Shown: positions 1 through 8,402, counted from the first letter of the stretch. The stretch: 64,000 nt of DNA from an uncultured Pseudomonadota bacterium (GCA_902801125.1 CADCGT010000002.1:161157-225156), one strand, 5' to 3'. Notes: a model not told the origin generated them from the letters alone. Translations and numbers: made by a program.

Positions 1-221
1 ACCCAATTGCCGTAAATGAAATACGTTCATTGGTATCACAATTAAAAAACCGTGGCCTTGGGGTGATTATTACCGACCACAATGTCCGCGAAACACTTGG
101 CATCACAGACCGCAGTTATGTTCTGCACGACGGCAAAATTTTAAAACACGGCACCAGTGATGAAATCATTCGCGATCCAATGGTTAAAAAGGTATACCTG
201 GGCGAAGATTTTACAATGTAA
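1..221 (+). CDS. lptB: LPS export ABC transporter ATP-binding protein LptB, C-terminal part
   Basis: The window opens inside this gene; only the last ~72 codons are present. The stretch GVIITDHNVRETL contains the ABC-family switch (H-loop) histidine, and the ending (DRSYVLHDGKILKHGTSDEI, then a YLGEDF terminus) is the usual end of LptB. LptB is the cytoplasmic ATPase that, with LptFG, extracts lipopolysaccharide from the inner membrane and pushes it along the LptCAD bridge. Walker A, Q-loop and signature motif lie upstream of the window and cannot be checked. The TAA stop precedes the next gene by 19 nt, so the two may be co-transcribed. Confidence 0.9.
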   Translation, partial: PIAVNEIRSLVSQLKNRGLGVIITDHNVRETLGITDRSYVLHDGKILKHGTSDEIIRDPMVKKVYLGEDFTM

Positions 222-240
222 GAAAATTATGGAAACAACA

Positions 241-699
241 ATGGATAAAAATAAATTACAATTATTGCGCGAATACTTTAAACTGTGCGGAAATATTGTG
301 CGCATGCGCCATGAAATACAATCTGCAAAAAACAATGTGGTGCGCGCCAAACGCGAAATATGTGAAACCAAGGTCAGGACTGGATATTTTGTTAAACCAT
401 ATTGGTATGAATGGGGGGATGAATATCCATGCGTCTTGGTTCACCTGAGTCAAGGAATGGAAGATATGTATACCGGCGAAGTGTTTAATTTTGGCGATCA
501 AAATGATGTAAAAACATTTTGCTGTCCATATTTTTCATGGAATAAAAAATGCACCGGGCGCGCATCGTGCGATTACAAAGTTGCGAATACAGAATACATT
601 GATGCGAAACACGCACTTGGGGACGCAATCACCGCATATAACGACGCCCGTGCCGAACGTACCCGTATCCGCAAACAAATACTTTCACGAAATAAATAA
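241..699 (+). CDS. Hypothetical protein, 152 aa
   Basis: I do not recognise this protein. It has no signal peptide or membrane segment, starts with a probable amphipathic coiled helix (about residues 3-45, rich in Lys, Arg, Glu), and has a central part with W/Y-rich segments (YWYEWGDEYP) and cysteines in CCPYFSW and GRASCDY. A second predicted helix with many Ala/Arg closes it. I chose the ATG at 241 because GGAAA lies 5 nt upstream; an in-frame ATG at 229 is possible. It follows lptB by 19 nt on the same strand, so it may be expressed with it, but nothing in the sequence links it to LPS export. Confidence 0.7.
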   Translation: MDKNKLQLLREYFKLCGNIVRMRHEIQSAKNNVVRAKREICETKVRTGYFVKPYWYEWGDEYPCVLVHLSQGMEDMYTGEVFNFGDQNDVKTFCCPYFSWNKKCTGRASCDYKVANTEYIDAKHALGDAITAYNDARAERTRIRKQILSRNK

Positions 700-861
700 C
701 TATACTCACTATGGCGCCAGCGAATATAAATGCGTCCGTTTTGTTTCTGTTGTGTCACACCGGATTTTTTTACATTGGGCGATATGTGCCATTCGGGGGT
801 ATGCCGCATTATGCCAACATTATGAATTCTTTTGATACACGCAAAAAGAAAAAATACATAT

Positions 862-1338
862 TTATATTGTTCCCGCGGTTCTGAATAAACCGCGACGCAA
901 ATCTACATACTGCCTTATATAATTGGCACAAGATGCGCTAGTACTCGCAGCACAACCACCATTACAGTTGGCCGGAGCATTATTCATAAAATTTCCACCC
1001 ACAAAAACCCATTTGGATTCAATTGGATATAACATTTTGCAATAACAATAACCACCGGTACTGTATACACTAATATCTTGGTTTGCCGCGGCTTTACCCA
1101 TGTTTGCCGAACCACTAAGGGCCTCGGTCGAACATCCGGCAATACCACTGATAACCCCATACGGAAATGTCACAGACCATGTTTTTGATGCCGTATCCCC
1201 CCCATAACTTGTGCCACCAATAACAGGATCTAACACAACCATAACCGCATCATCTTTGACACACATATTTGCCGCAATGGCCATATATGGTGATATAGTA
1301 ATAATTATCAACATTAAACCCAAATAAATCTTTGTCAT
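862..1338 (-). CDS. Secreted Cys-rich protein, paralogue of the gene at 1364-1807
   Basis: 158 aa with an N-terminal signal peptide (hydrophobic residues 5-20, likely cleavage after AIAA) followed directly by NMCVKDD. It aligns by eye with its upstream neighbour: both have MCV near the mature N-terminus, a WxVTF segment, a GCS/AC motif, a YCYCKM / CWCAM motif, a SxWVxxG segment, and a final set of Cys in CNGGC and SASC. The even cysteine spacing suggests a small disulfide-bonded extracytoplasmic protein. It is last in a minus-strand row of four genes, 25 nt after the previous stop. Function unknown. Confidence 0.75.
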   Translation of the reverse strand: MTKIYLGLMLIIITISPYMAIAANMCVKDDAVMVVLDPVIGGTSYGGDTASKTWSVTFPYGVISGIAGCSTEALSGSANMGKAAANQDISVYSTGGYCYCKMLYPIESKWVFVGGNFMNNAPANCNGGCAASTSASCANYIRQYVDLRRGLFRTAGTI

Positions 1339-1363
1339 TGTTTTATTACCCCATTATTTGTTT

Positions 1364-1807
1364 TTACCATATTGATTCATATAACGCCGTTCGAAACACC
1401 ATTGATGTTTTTACTTTGTTTGCACATGCGGTTGCACATGATGTTGCACATGTGGCATCGTTTGAATATGCACCAGAATACACCCAATCAGACACCAATG
1501 GTCGCGACATGGCACACCAACAATTTGTACCCACATCCGATGTCGATGTCGAGAGTGTGCCATCGGCAACATTTTCTGTACCCGAAACTTCGTTACACGC
1601 CGCATGACCCGAAACATCCATGGTGTTTAACGATGATGTATAATAATCAAATGTCACCGTCCATCCGCCATTACCATCAACCGTATCTGACACGCCATCA
1701 TGTGAACGCAACAATGTCGCAACATAAGAATCGGAATGCACACACATGGTCACCGCATTCGCAACCACCGGTAAAAATATTGCCATAATTGCAATTGGTA
1801 TTTTCAT
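1364..1807 (-). CDS. Secreted Cys-rich protein, paralogue of the gene at 862-1338
   Basis: 147 aa; signal peptide with hydrophobic core and cleavage near VANA, then VTMCVHSD. It shares its cysteine plan with the downstream gene (MCV, WTVTF, HAAC, NCWCAM, DWVYSG, CATSCATACA), so the two are a tandem duplication that has diverged strongly. The ATG overlaps the TAA of the upstream gene by one base (TAATG), which normally means translational coupling. No enzymatic motif is visible. Possible roles such as surface decoration or binding are guesses. Confidence 0.75.
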   Translation of the reverse strand: MKIPIAIMAIFLPVVANAVTMCVHSDSYVATLLRSHDGVSDTVDGNGGWTVTFDYYTSSLNTMDVSGHAACNEVSGTENVADGTLSTSTSDVGTNCWCAMSRPLVSDWVYSGAYSNDATCATSCATACANKVKTSMVFRTALYESIW

Positions 1808-2622
1808 TATTCGACCCCATGATATATTTCATTATTATATTTTATGTTTATTGTATTGTTTTTTGTTCCAGACAATAAATTAAGATAACATTTTGAACCA
1901 TCTTGTAATAAAAAATGCATCGAAGGCGTTGTTGCGCGTTCGCGATAAATGTTCAAATTTATGCCCGTTGATGTACGCAATGTTTGTACACCACCGTTAC
2001 ATACCAATTGTGTGGCACATAAATCCAAATTTGTGTTCGAATAGCACAAATCTGTATCATGAAACAAACTATAATCTGTGGCACACTCGCCATTTTCATC
2101 TGGTCTAATAAATGCCGTTGTCGGTGCAATTGCATAAAATGCATCGGGGCAATTTTCTGTTGGATACCGTGCACATCCCGATGATGTTGGGTATTTACCC
2201 GTACCACATTTTTCTTTTGACGCATATACAACATATGCGGAGTTGACCCGTGTAATTATCGGGTTATACCCGGCAATACACCCACCAGCATATGCAACAT
2301 CAAACGTCCCGTCCAATACAGATGGTGTGACATTAATAAATCCGGTCTTGCATGCTGTTGAACCATATTGTACACACGAACCATTATGATAATAATATCC
2401 CGATGGGCAATGCGTAACATCACGAACAGGATATGCAATCAAACGATTATATGTATATTCGCTGTATCCGCTTGGGCATGTATCAGAAATTTTTTTCTGG
2501 AATGTCCCAATGTTTATACTATTGGTGTTCGCAATTGTGTATCCAGAATTACACGTAACAGCAGCGCATACAGACGTGGCGCATGTCATTACTATTATAA
2601 AAACACACACAAATTGTCTCAC
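1807..2622 (-). CDS. Secreted Cys-rich protein, 271 aa
   Basis: The GTG at 2622 is preceded by GGGGG at 4 nt and gives a clean signal peptide (VRQFVCVFIIVMTCATSVCA). A further in-frame GTG at 2658 would add 12 residues and lacks a ribosome site. The mature part holds repeated CPSGY / CxSGYT units, as in short EGF- or TNFR-like modules, and about 16 cysteines. The last ~55 residues (ITLxHFLLQDG-like, then KYNNEIYHG) loosely resemble the C-terminus of the 690-aa secreted protein at 28394-30466. Its start overlaps the stop of the upstream short gene by 4 nt (GTGA) and its stop overlaps the next start by 1 nt. Function unknown. Confidence 0.7.
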   Translation of the reverse strand: MRQFVCVFIIVMTCATSVCAAVTCNSGYTIANTNSINIGTFQKKISDTCPSGYSEYTYNRLIAYPVRDVTHCPSGYYYHNGSCVQYGSTACKTGFINVTPSVLDGTFDVAYAGGCIAGYNPIITRVNSAYVVYASKEKCGTGKYPTSSGCARYPTENCPDAFYAIAPTTAFIRPDENGECATDYSLFHDTDLCYSNTNLDLCATQLVCNGGVQTLRTSTGINLNIYRERATTPSMHFLLQDGSKCYLNLLSGTKNNTINIKYNNEIYHGVE

Positions 2623-2813
2623 ATTTCCCCCATGAATAAAAAACGTAACAAGAACCACGACGGTCTTGGTGTTGATGCGTTTGTCCCTGTGTCAATTGTT
2701 GTCCGACATGTGGTATCAATATAACTTTTCGATGTGACGATTGTGTTCGCAAAGACAGAATTTATCGCGATTATGGATGCAATCGCACCAAATAAAAGTG
2801 TTTTTTTGCTCAC
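2619..2813 (-). CDS. Short TSKSY-family protein, truncated, heading the Cys-rich operon
   Basis: 64 aa starting at GTG 2813. Residues 5-30 (signal peptide plus TIVTSKSY) are nearly identical to the start of the 185-aa protein at 38899-39456, and the DNA matches at roughly nine bases in ten through this part. Right after SKSYID the similarity stops and the reading continues into Thr/Pro-rich then hydrophobic residues of no clear family. Other frames of the same DNA look more like the lost continuation, so this is probably a truncated or recombined remnant. It may still act as a leader: its TGA overlaps the GTG of the next gene. A 107-bp repeat element lies just upstream. Confidence 0.5.
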   Translation of the reverse strand: MSKKTLLFGAIASIIAINSVFANTIVTSKSYIDTTCRTTIDTGTNASTPRPSWFLLRFLFMGEM

Positions 2814-2852
2814 AGATTTCCCCTATATTCCTGTATTAAAAAGTGTACAATA

Positions 2853-2978
2853 AACCAAGGTTTTTTTACGCTTTGAATTTGAAAAAATTGAAAATTGCTA
2901 ACCCATTGTTTTTACGAAAAAACAAAATTTTGATTTTTTGAAAAAAAGTGTTGATTTTAAACCTTGGTTTTTTTACGC
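2853..2978 (-). repeat. 107-bp-period upstream element, copy A
   Basis: Read on the minus strand it begins GCGTAAAAAAACCAAGG at 2978, continues with an A/T-rich body that holds an imperfect palindrome (TTGTTTTTTCGTAAAAACAA), and repeats GCGTAAAAAAACC at 2871, exactly 107 nt on. The core 2871-2978 matches copies B (14065-14171) and C (39476-39583) with few differences. In all three loci it directly precedes a signal-peptide/TSKSYVD gene. It probably carries the promoter or a regulatory site, though I see no convincing -35/-10 pair. Confidence 0.85.
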
Positions 2979-2980
2979 GT

Positions 2981-3005
2981 AATACCCGCGGAATCCGCGG
3001 GTATT
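2981..3005. terminator. Perfect GC-rich hairpin between repeat A and the carD-like gene
   Basis: A 12-bp perfect inverted repeat around one A (AATACCCGCGGA and its complement). There is no long T run on either side, so termination efficiency is uncertain. It separates the carD-like transcript from repeat element A. Confidence 0.55.
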
Positions 3006-3013
3006 TACTAATC

Positions 3014-3076
3014 CATGTCCACCGAAACCTCGGCGCCTGCACCACGAAGCTTTAGCAAAGTGGCGAAGGCGGAACC
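3014..3076. repeat. Possible degenerate REP-like palindromic sequence
   Basis: This 60-bp intergenic stretch is richer in GC than its surroundings and holds imperfect inverted motifs (CTTTAGCAAAG, TCCGCC versus GGTGGA, repeated CGAAG). It looks like a worn palindromic intergenic repeat; I found no second copy in the window. It does not fold as a tRNA. Low confidence. Confidence 0.25.
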
Positions 3077-3081
3077 GAACA

Positions 3082-3672
3082 CTAATCGCTATTCTCGGAA
3101 TAATCTTCTTCCTCTTCTTCGTCTTCTTCAACGGCGTTCAAATCAATTTCCTTTGGAATGCCCAAAATATCTTCTATTTTTTCAGATGCCGCATCTACAT
3201 CCATTTTATGTAAAACGGCAAATTCTTGGGCCATGCGTTCCAACGCCCGCATATAAAGTCTTCGCGCCGAAAACGGCATAGTATCCGTTGGATTGCGCCG
3301 TTGCAGGTCACGAACAACCTCGGCCAATTTCATGGGATCACCCGAATTTATATTTTCTTCATATTGCGCCGCCCGACGCGCCCAAATCATGCGTTTTGCC
3401 CCGGCCTTGCCCTTGGCCGCCGCAATGGCTTCGTCCAATTTTTTGGTTGTGGTCAACGGACGCAGGCCGGAAATTTCTGCACGTTCCAACGGCACCCGCA
3501 ATGTCATATTACTTTTTTCAAAATCAATAACCAACATTTTGATTTTTTGGTCACCAATTGTCTGTTCTTCGGTGCGCACCAATTTACCAACGCCCTGGGT
3601 TGGATAAACGACATATTGACCGGTTTTAAAATCTAACTTTTTACTTGGCATAGTCTTCTCTTTCTTTGCCAT
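3082..3672 (-). CDS. CarD/CdnL-family transcriptional regulator
   Basis: 196 aa. The N-terminal RNA-polymerase-interacting domain is clear: FKTGQYVVYPTQGVGKLV, followed by a strand pattern ending in MTLRVPLERAEISGLRPL. Residues ~80-160 form the helical DNA-binding domain (WARRAAQYEENINSGDP, LAEVVRDL). The tail is very acidic (EEDEEEEEDYSE). Members bind the RNAP beta subunit and stabilise open complexes, often at rRNA and growth genes, and are common in Alphaproteobacteria. The ATG at 3672 is used; ATG 3651 (MPSKK) is an alternative that fits the family N-terminus equally well. It is monocistronic as far as visible. Confidence 0.92.
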   Translation of the reverse strand: MAKKEKTMPSKKLDFKTGQYVVYPTQGVGKLVRTEEQTIGDQKIKMLVIDFEKSNMTLRVPLERAEISGLRPLTTTKKLDEAIAAAKGKAGAKRMIWARRAAQYEENINSGDPMKLAEVVRDLQRRNPTDTMPFSARRLYMRALERMAQEFAVLHKMDVDAASEKIEDILGIPKEIDLNAVEEDEEEEEDYSENSD

Positions 3673-3734
3673 TCTCTCGCCTTTATGTGCGGATTATAAC
3701 ACAAAAATATCGAAAAGACAAATTTATTAGCATA

Positions 3735-3760
3735 AAAAATACCCCAAAAACATTTTGGGG
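3735..3760 (-). terminator. Intrinsic terminator after the gene at 3778
   Basis: On the minus strand an 8-bp stem (CCCCAAAA / TTTTGGGG, 3-nt loop) is followed by TATTTTTT, the classic rho-independent form, 18 nt after the stop codon. Confidence 0.8.
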
Positions 3761-3777
3761 CATTTATACATAATTTA

Positions 3778-4308
3778 TTACCGCCTTAACATTCGGCGCG
3801 GCGCACTGGTCCGCCGTATCGCCGGCGCCCGTCCAATATTTCCGGTTGTTTTGGCAACCGCACATACCCATTCGCCATCTTTCAGAATTGCGTCTTGACC
3901 AGAATCGCATTTCGGTTTTTCCAATTTCCATGTCCAACAACCGCCCTTTTGTTCCGAACCATATGTAGCAGTATCCGCACCACCACGGGTATATGCCCCG
4001 TATTCCGGGTTCCACACACCACGCACAATGCCCGAACACCATTTCCGGTCGCCAAAGCATTCCACACAACGCCCCGTCACATCGCACAATTCAATCGGCG
4101 ATGCGGTCGTGACATAGCCATTATTGGCATGCGCGCCCGCGCCCATCGGTTTACCGGTTTCTAAATCAACGCACCACAATTTCTGACATTCTTGGGTGAC
4201 CATACCATCAATTTTGGCGTGATTGGCCAACACATAACCCGGGCCACAGTCACCCGCAAACGCCACAATCGGCATTAAAACCATCGCAAACGCAAAAATT
4301 TTTTTCAT
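3778..4308 (-). CDS. Secreted Cys-rich protein with basic C-terminus
   Basis: 176 aa; signal peptide ending at AFA, then GDCGPGYVLANH. The start CGPGYVL is shared in style with other secreted proteins of this window (CxxGYxI/L). About ten cysteines follow in pairs (CVEC, LWC, KWC, GGCW, PKC, WVC), together with several Trp. The last ~20 residues are Arg-rich and carry no Cys (RRTSAPRRMLRR). No catalytic motif is seen; a disulfide-bonded envelope or secreted protein is likely. It is followed by its own terminator, so it may be a single-gene unit. Confidence 0.75.
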   Translation of the reverse strand: MKKIFAFAMVLMPIVAFAGDCGPGYVLANHAKIDGMVTQECQKLWCVDLETGKPMGAGAHANNGYVTTASPIELCDVTGRCVECFGDRKWCSGIVRGVWNPEYGAYTRGGADTATYGSEQKGGCWTWKLEKPKCDSGQDAILKDGEWVCAVAKTTGNIGRAPAIRRTSAPRRMLRR

Positions 4309-4370
4309 TATGCCCCCTTACCTGCTGGCCACATTCTATCACATAACGAACCGATTTGACAAGTGACTTT

Positions 4371-4802
4371 TTATTGGCCCAATCCCGCCGGGCTGAATCG
4401 ACCGACATTGTTAAACAATTCTTGCAACGCGTTCAATTCGATTGCGGCCGGAATTTCTGTTTCGTCCGAATCAATTTTGACATCTGGCAATTCGTTGTCA
4501 TGCAAGACTTGCGTCCGTACAACACGATTTCCATTGACCCACACCAACAAAACGGTCTTGTTATCATACGTCAACGGGAACGGCCCATGATAGTTTTCAT
4601 CCGCGCCATAGTAAATCCAAACGGTTTCGCCATTTATGGTTTTTGCCTGGGGCGAACCGATTAAATCTTCCAATTGCGCGGTGGTTTTAACGGTTGCGAT
4701 TTTCGTTTCCAAATCATCGGGGAAAACATACCCACGATGTTTCGTCTGGAAAGTACACGCCGCCAAGGCCGTCGCCACAAAAATCAAAATTATTTTTTTC
4801 AT
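4371..4802 (-). CDS. bamE: Outer membrane protein assembly factor BamE-like lipoprotein
   Basis: 143 aa with a lipoprotein signal (lipobox ALAAC, Cys16). The mature part starts with RGYVFPDDLETKI and contains VKTTAQLEDLIGSPQ, WIYYG and VLLVWVNGNRVV, the usual alpha-alpha-beta-beta-beta SmpA/OmlA layout. BamE is a lipoprotein subunit of the BAM complex that inserts beta-barrels into the outer membrane. It starts one base after the nifJ stop on the same strand, so it is probably translated from the nifJ transcript, an unusual partner. The C-terminal ~40 residues extend beyond the core fold. Confidence 0.85.
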   Translation of the reverse strand: MKKIILIFVATALAACTFQTKHRGYVFPDDLETKIATVKTTAQLEDLIGSPQAKTINGETVWIYYGADENYHGPFPLTYDNKTVLLVWVNGNRVVRTQVLHDNELPDVKIDSDETEIPAAIELNALQELFNNVGRFSPAGLGQ

Positions 4803-4803
4803 T

Positions 4804-7800
4804 TTAACCTTCCCCGTTTTCTTTTGGTGTGTTCGCCTGCATCATTGCAAAGTGCGCAATATATTTCTTTAACTGCGTTTTATATCGATTATTTTCTTTG
4901 GCATATTCCACCAATTTATCAAAGTTCGGATTCGCCGCGCGCGCCGCACCGAAACGCGTTTCGGTTTTAAGGAAATCTTCCAGCGGACTTAACGTATCAA
5001 CATTTGAATCCATCATCAACGGATTATGCCCTTCGACAATCAGGCGCGGATCAAACCGATACAGCGGCCACGCCCCCGTATTCACCATTTGCATTTGATG
5101 TTCCGGACCGTTTTGCAGGGCGAACCCGTGCGCGATACATGGCGCATAGGCCAATATAATTGACGGGCCGTTGAATGATGCGGCCTCGCGAAAGGCGCGC
5201 GCCGCCTGGACCGGGTTCGCGCCAAGCGCGATTTGCGCAACATACGCACCCGACATCATCGCAATCATACCCAAATCTTTTTTCGCATGGTTTTTACCAC
5301 CAATTGCGAATTTCATACTGGCCCCGAATGGTGTGGCCTTGGACTGTTGCCCGCCGGTATTTGAATAACCTTCGGTATCAAGAACCAAGATATTCACATT
5401 TTCACCGCTGTGCAACACATGGTCCAAACCACCATAACCAATATCGTATGCCCAACCATCACCACCGACAATCCATACAGATTTATCAACAACATCGCCC
5501 AACATACTTTCCGCCAAACGCGCCGTTGGTGAATCGATATTTGCCAATTTTTTTGCTAAATCATCTTTGATTTTGCGTTGCGCATCTATATCGCGTTCAT
5601 TAAACATTTCTTCGACATTGGGCAATCCCAATTCGAACAACAGTCCCTTTAACATTTCGCGGCGACCGTTTAACGCAACGCGCATACCCAAACCGTATTC
5701 CGCATTATCTTCAAACAAAGAATTCGACCACGCCGGCCCGCGACCATTTGCATCCGTTGTCCACGGTGTCGTCGGCAAATTCGCACCATAAATTGAAGAA
5801 CAACCCGTTGCATTTGCAACAATCATATGGTCACCAAACAAATGCGCCATCATTTTAATATACGGCGTTTCACCACAGCCCGCACACGCACCCGGGAATT
5901 CAAAATAATGTGGCAATAATTCAATATGCTTTGGCAAATCAAGGTTTAATTTTTCGCGCGGCGTGTCCGGCAACTTGACCGTTTCGTCGAATACTTTCTG
6001 GTCATCGGCATTTGCCTCAACCATTGACAACGCACCCACCGGGCAATTTTTCACACACAATCCGCACCCCGTACAATCCGCCGGTGAAATTGCGATTGTG
6101 AAATACATATTTGCGCCAAGTTCTGGGGTCTTCATCGGGACGACAATCACACCACGCGCCCGCGCATCGGCAACCTGGTCTTCGGTCAAGGCCTTAATCC
6201 GAATTGCCGCATGCGGACAGAGCATTGAACATTTTCCACATTGAATACACTTTTCTAAATCGCATTTTGCGACCCGTGGTGAAATTGCACGCTTTTCATA
6301 TTTTGATGTTCCAACCGGATATTGTCCCGCACCAAATTCCCCCCCAACACGGAAACGCGACACCGGCAGGCCATCCCCGCGCCCGGCCGCCATTTCGCCC
6401 AATGTTCCGGCAATATCATTTGGCGCGTCAGCGGTCATCGCCGGCACAAAATCCGGCGCAAAGTTCGACACCGACGACGGCAAATCAAAATGTTTAAGGT
6501 AATCCGCCGCCCGGTCCACCGCGGCCCAATTTGCCGCGACCACGTCTATACCTTTTTTCTTGTATGTTTTTTCGATTGCGGCCTTGGCAGATTTTGCGGC
6601 GACAACCGGGTCAATCACGCGTGTTAAATTAAAGAAATTTAACATAATAAATGTGTTGATTCGATTGCCCAATCCCAATTCTGCGGCGGCACTGTTCGCG
6701 TCCAAGAAATACACATTCGCACGCAGGCGCATTAAATGTTCCTGGGTTTCCCGCGGCAGGTTCGCAAACGCCACATCCGGTGTCATGGACGTGTTTATCA
6801 TAACCGTCCCACCGGCACGCAGACCGCGGAACACATCAAATCTTTGTGCAATCATAAAGTTTGAAACACTTATAAAATCGGCGACTTCAACCAAATATTG
6901 ACTTTTAATCGGCGCGTCCGAAAACCGAATATGCGACGCGGTAAGCCCCCCCGATTTTTTCGAATCATACACCGCATAAGATTGCGGATAGAGTTCCGAA
7001 TTTTCCCCGACGATTTTTACGATATTTTTAACCGCGCCAACGGTTCCGTCACTGCCGATACCATACAGAATCGCGGTTTTGAAATTCGGGTCTTCAACGG
7101 AAAATGCCGGGTCGGTTTTAAGTGACAGATTCGTCAAATCATCTTCGATTCCAACCGTGAAATTATGATGCAATGTTTTGCGTTTCATATTTTCAAACAC
7201 GGCGGCCACATCGCGTGGTTTAAATTCTTTGGAACCCAAACCATAGCGTCCACCAAACACCGCGGCCCGGTCACCGACGACCGACTTCACATCCATATAC
7301 AGTGGTTCGCCAATTGCCCCGGCCTCTTTCGTGCGGTCCAACACCGCAATCTGGCGCACGGTTTTCGGCAACATGCGCAAGAACGCATCAACCGGGAACG
7401 GCCGATACAGGTGAATTTTTATCAACCCGAATCCGGCGGGCAAATGGTCAATGGTTTCTTCTATTGTTTCACACGCAGAACCCATCGCAACGATAACATT
7501 TTCGGCCTTTTTATCACCATAGTATTCAACCAAATCATACCGCCGACCGGTAAGGTTCGCAAATTCTTCCATACATTCGGCAACGATTGCCGGCGTGCGC
7601 ATATAAAGTTCGTTTGCGGCCTCGCGTCCCTGGAAATATACATCGGGATTTTGCGCGGTTCCGCGAACATGTGGATTATCCGGATTCATACCCGCCGCGT
7701 GATATTTGACAACCAAATCGGTTGAAATCATTTTACGCAACACTTCGTCATCTATGCGATTCAGGCGTGATTCTTCATGACTTGTCCGAAAACCGTCAAA

Positions 7801-8304
7801 GAAATGTAAAAACGGCACCCGCGCACGAATTGTCGCCGCATGTGCAATTGCCGCCATATCGTGCGCCTGTTGCACGTTATGTGATGACAACATTGCAAAC
7901 CCCGTTGAACGAACCGACATAACATCGCTGTGGTCACCAAAGATTGACAACGCATGTGTTGCCAACGCGCGCGCCGCGACATGCATAACAAACGGCGTCT
8001 GTTCACCGGCGATTTTATACATATTTGGAATCATTAAAAGTAAACCTTGGGATGCGGTAAAAGTTGTCGCCAATGCCCCCATTTGTAATGCGCCATGCAT
8101 TGCACCGGCCGCCCCGCCTTCGGATTCCATTTCTATTATTTGCGGAACCATACCCCAAATATTCTTTTTATGTTGGAACGACCATTCATCCGCCAATTCG
8201 CCCATAGTACTGCTTGGTGTGATTGGATAAATTGCCGCAAAATCCACGCAACGATACGCGACATCGGCCGCCGCCCAGTTTCCATCAACAATTAAATTTG
8301 CCAT
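4804..8304 (-). CDS. nifJ: Pyruvate:ferredoxin (flavodoxin) oxidoreductase
   Basis: 1166 aa, the normal length for a single-chain PFOR. N-terminal pyrimidine-binding domain begins GNWAAADVAYRCVDFAAIYP with the TPS(S)TMGE loop; two 4Fe-4S motifs follow in the middle (CIQCGKCSMLC and CTGCGLCVKNC); the C-terminal TPP-binding domain has the third-cluster Cys pair CAGCGETPY and the GDGWAYDIGYGG metal/TPP motif with NTGGQQSKATP. It converts pyruvate and CoA to acetyl-CoA and CO2, reducing ferredoxin or flavodoxin, and is oxygen-sensitive. This suggests anaerobic or microaerobic energy metabolism. It has its own promoter (8350-8378) and is followed after 1 nt by bamE. Confidence 0.97.
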   Translation of the reverse strand: MANLIVDGNWAAADVAYRCVDFAAIYPITPSSTMGELADEWSFQHKKNIWGMVPQIIEMESEGGAAGAMHGALQMGALATTFTASQGLLLMIPNMYKIAGEQTPFVMHVAARALATHALSIFGDHSDVMSVRSTGFAMLSSHNVQQAHDMAAIAHAATIRARVPFLHFFDGFRTSHEESRLNRIDDEVLRKMISTDLVVKYHAAGMNPDNPHVRGTAQNPDVYFQGREAANELYMRTPAIVAECMEEFANLTGRRYDLVEYYGDKKAENVIVAMGSACETIEETIDHLPAGFGLIKIHLYRPFPVDAFLRMLPKTVRQIAVLDRTKEAGAIGEPLYMDVKSVVGDRAAVFGGRYGLGSKEFKPRDVAAVFENMKRKTLHHNFTVGIEDDLTNLSLKTDPAFSVEDPNFKTAILYGIGSDGTVGAVKNIVKIVGENSELYPQSYAVYDSKKSGGLTASHIRFSDAPIKSQYLVEVADFISVSNFMIAQRFDVFRGLRAGGTVMINTSMTPDVAFANLPRETQEHLMRLRANVYFLDANSAAAELGLGNRINTFIMLNFFNLTRVIDPVVAAKSAKAAIEKTYKKKGIDVVAANWAAVDRAADYLKHFDLPSSVSNFAPDFVPAMTADAPNDIAGTLGEMAAGRGDGLPVSRFRVGGEFGAGQYPVGTSKYEKRAISPRVAKCDLEKCIQCGKCSMLCPHAAIRIKALTEDQVADARARGVIVVPMKTPELGANMYFTIAISPADCTGCGLCVKNCPVGALSMVEANADDQKVFDETVKLPDTPREKLNLDLPKHIELLPHYFEFPGACAGCGETPYIKMMAHLFGDHMIVANATGCSSIYGANLPTTPWTTDANGRGPAWSNSLFEDNAEYGLGMRVALNGRREMLKGLLFELGLPNVEEMFNERDIDAQRKIKDDLAKKLANIDSPTARLAESMLGDVVDKSVWIVGGDGWAYDIGYGGLDHVLHSGENVNILVLDTEGYSNTGGQQSKATPFGASMKFAIGGKNHAKKDLGMIAMMSGAYVAQIALGANPVQAARAFREAASFNGPSIILAYAPCIAHGFALQNGPEHQMQMVNTGAWPLYRFDPRLIVEGHNPLMMDSNVDTLSPLEDFLKTETRFGAARAANPNFDKLVEYAKENNRYKTQLKKYIAHFAMMQANTPKENGEG

Positions 8305-8349
8305 AACCTTAATCCCCTTATGATAATTCTTGTTTTTAAGACTGCGACA

Positions 8350-8378
8350 ATCATACCCCCAAATAAAAATAAAGGCAA
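8350..8378 (-). promoter_or_regulatory. Sigma70-type promoter of nifJ
   Basis: Minus-strand TTGCCT, 17-nt spacer, TATGAT. It leaves a leader of about 38 nt ending in AAGGGGATTAAGGTT before the nifJ ATG at 8304. Confidence 0.6.
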
Positions 8379-8402
8379 GGGATTAAAAATTTTTCATATT
8401 AT

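Noticed and set aside
157..240. Longer N-terminus for the hypothetical protein after lptB
   Set aside because: It would overlap lptB by 65 nt without a ribosome site, while the ATG at 241 has GGAAA at the right distance.
2853..2978. Possible CRISPR-like repeat arrangement because a 13-mer recurs at 107 nt
   Set aside because: Only two occurrences per locus, the stretch between them is itself conserved among loci, and no cas genes are present.
3014..3076. Possible tRNA or small RNA gene before the carD-like gene
   Set aside because: No cloverleaf can be drawn and there is no clear promoter; a worn palindromic repeat is more likely.
7165..7725. 186-codon open frame opposite nifJ
   Set aside because: Shadow of a highly conserved nifJ region; no recognisable domain or start signals.
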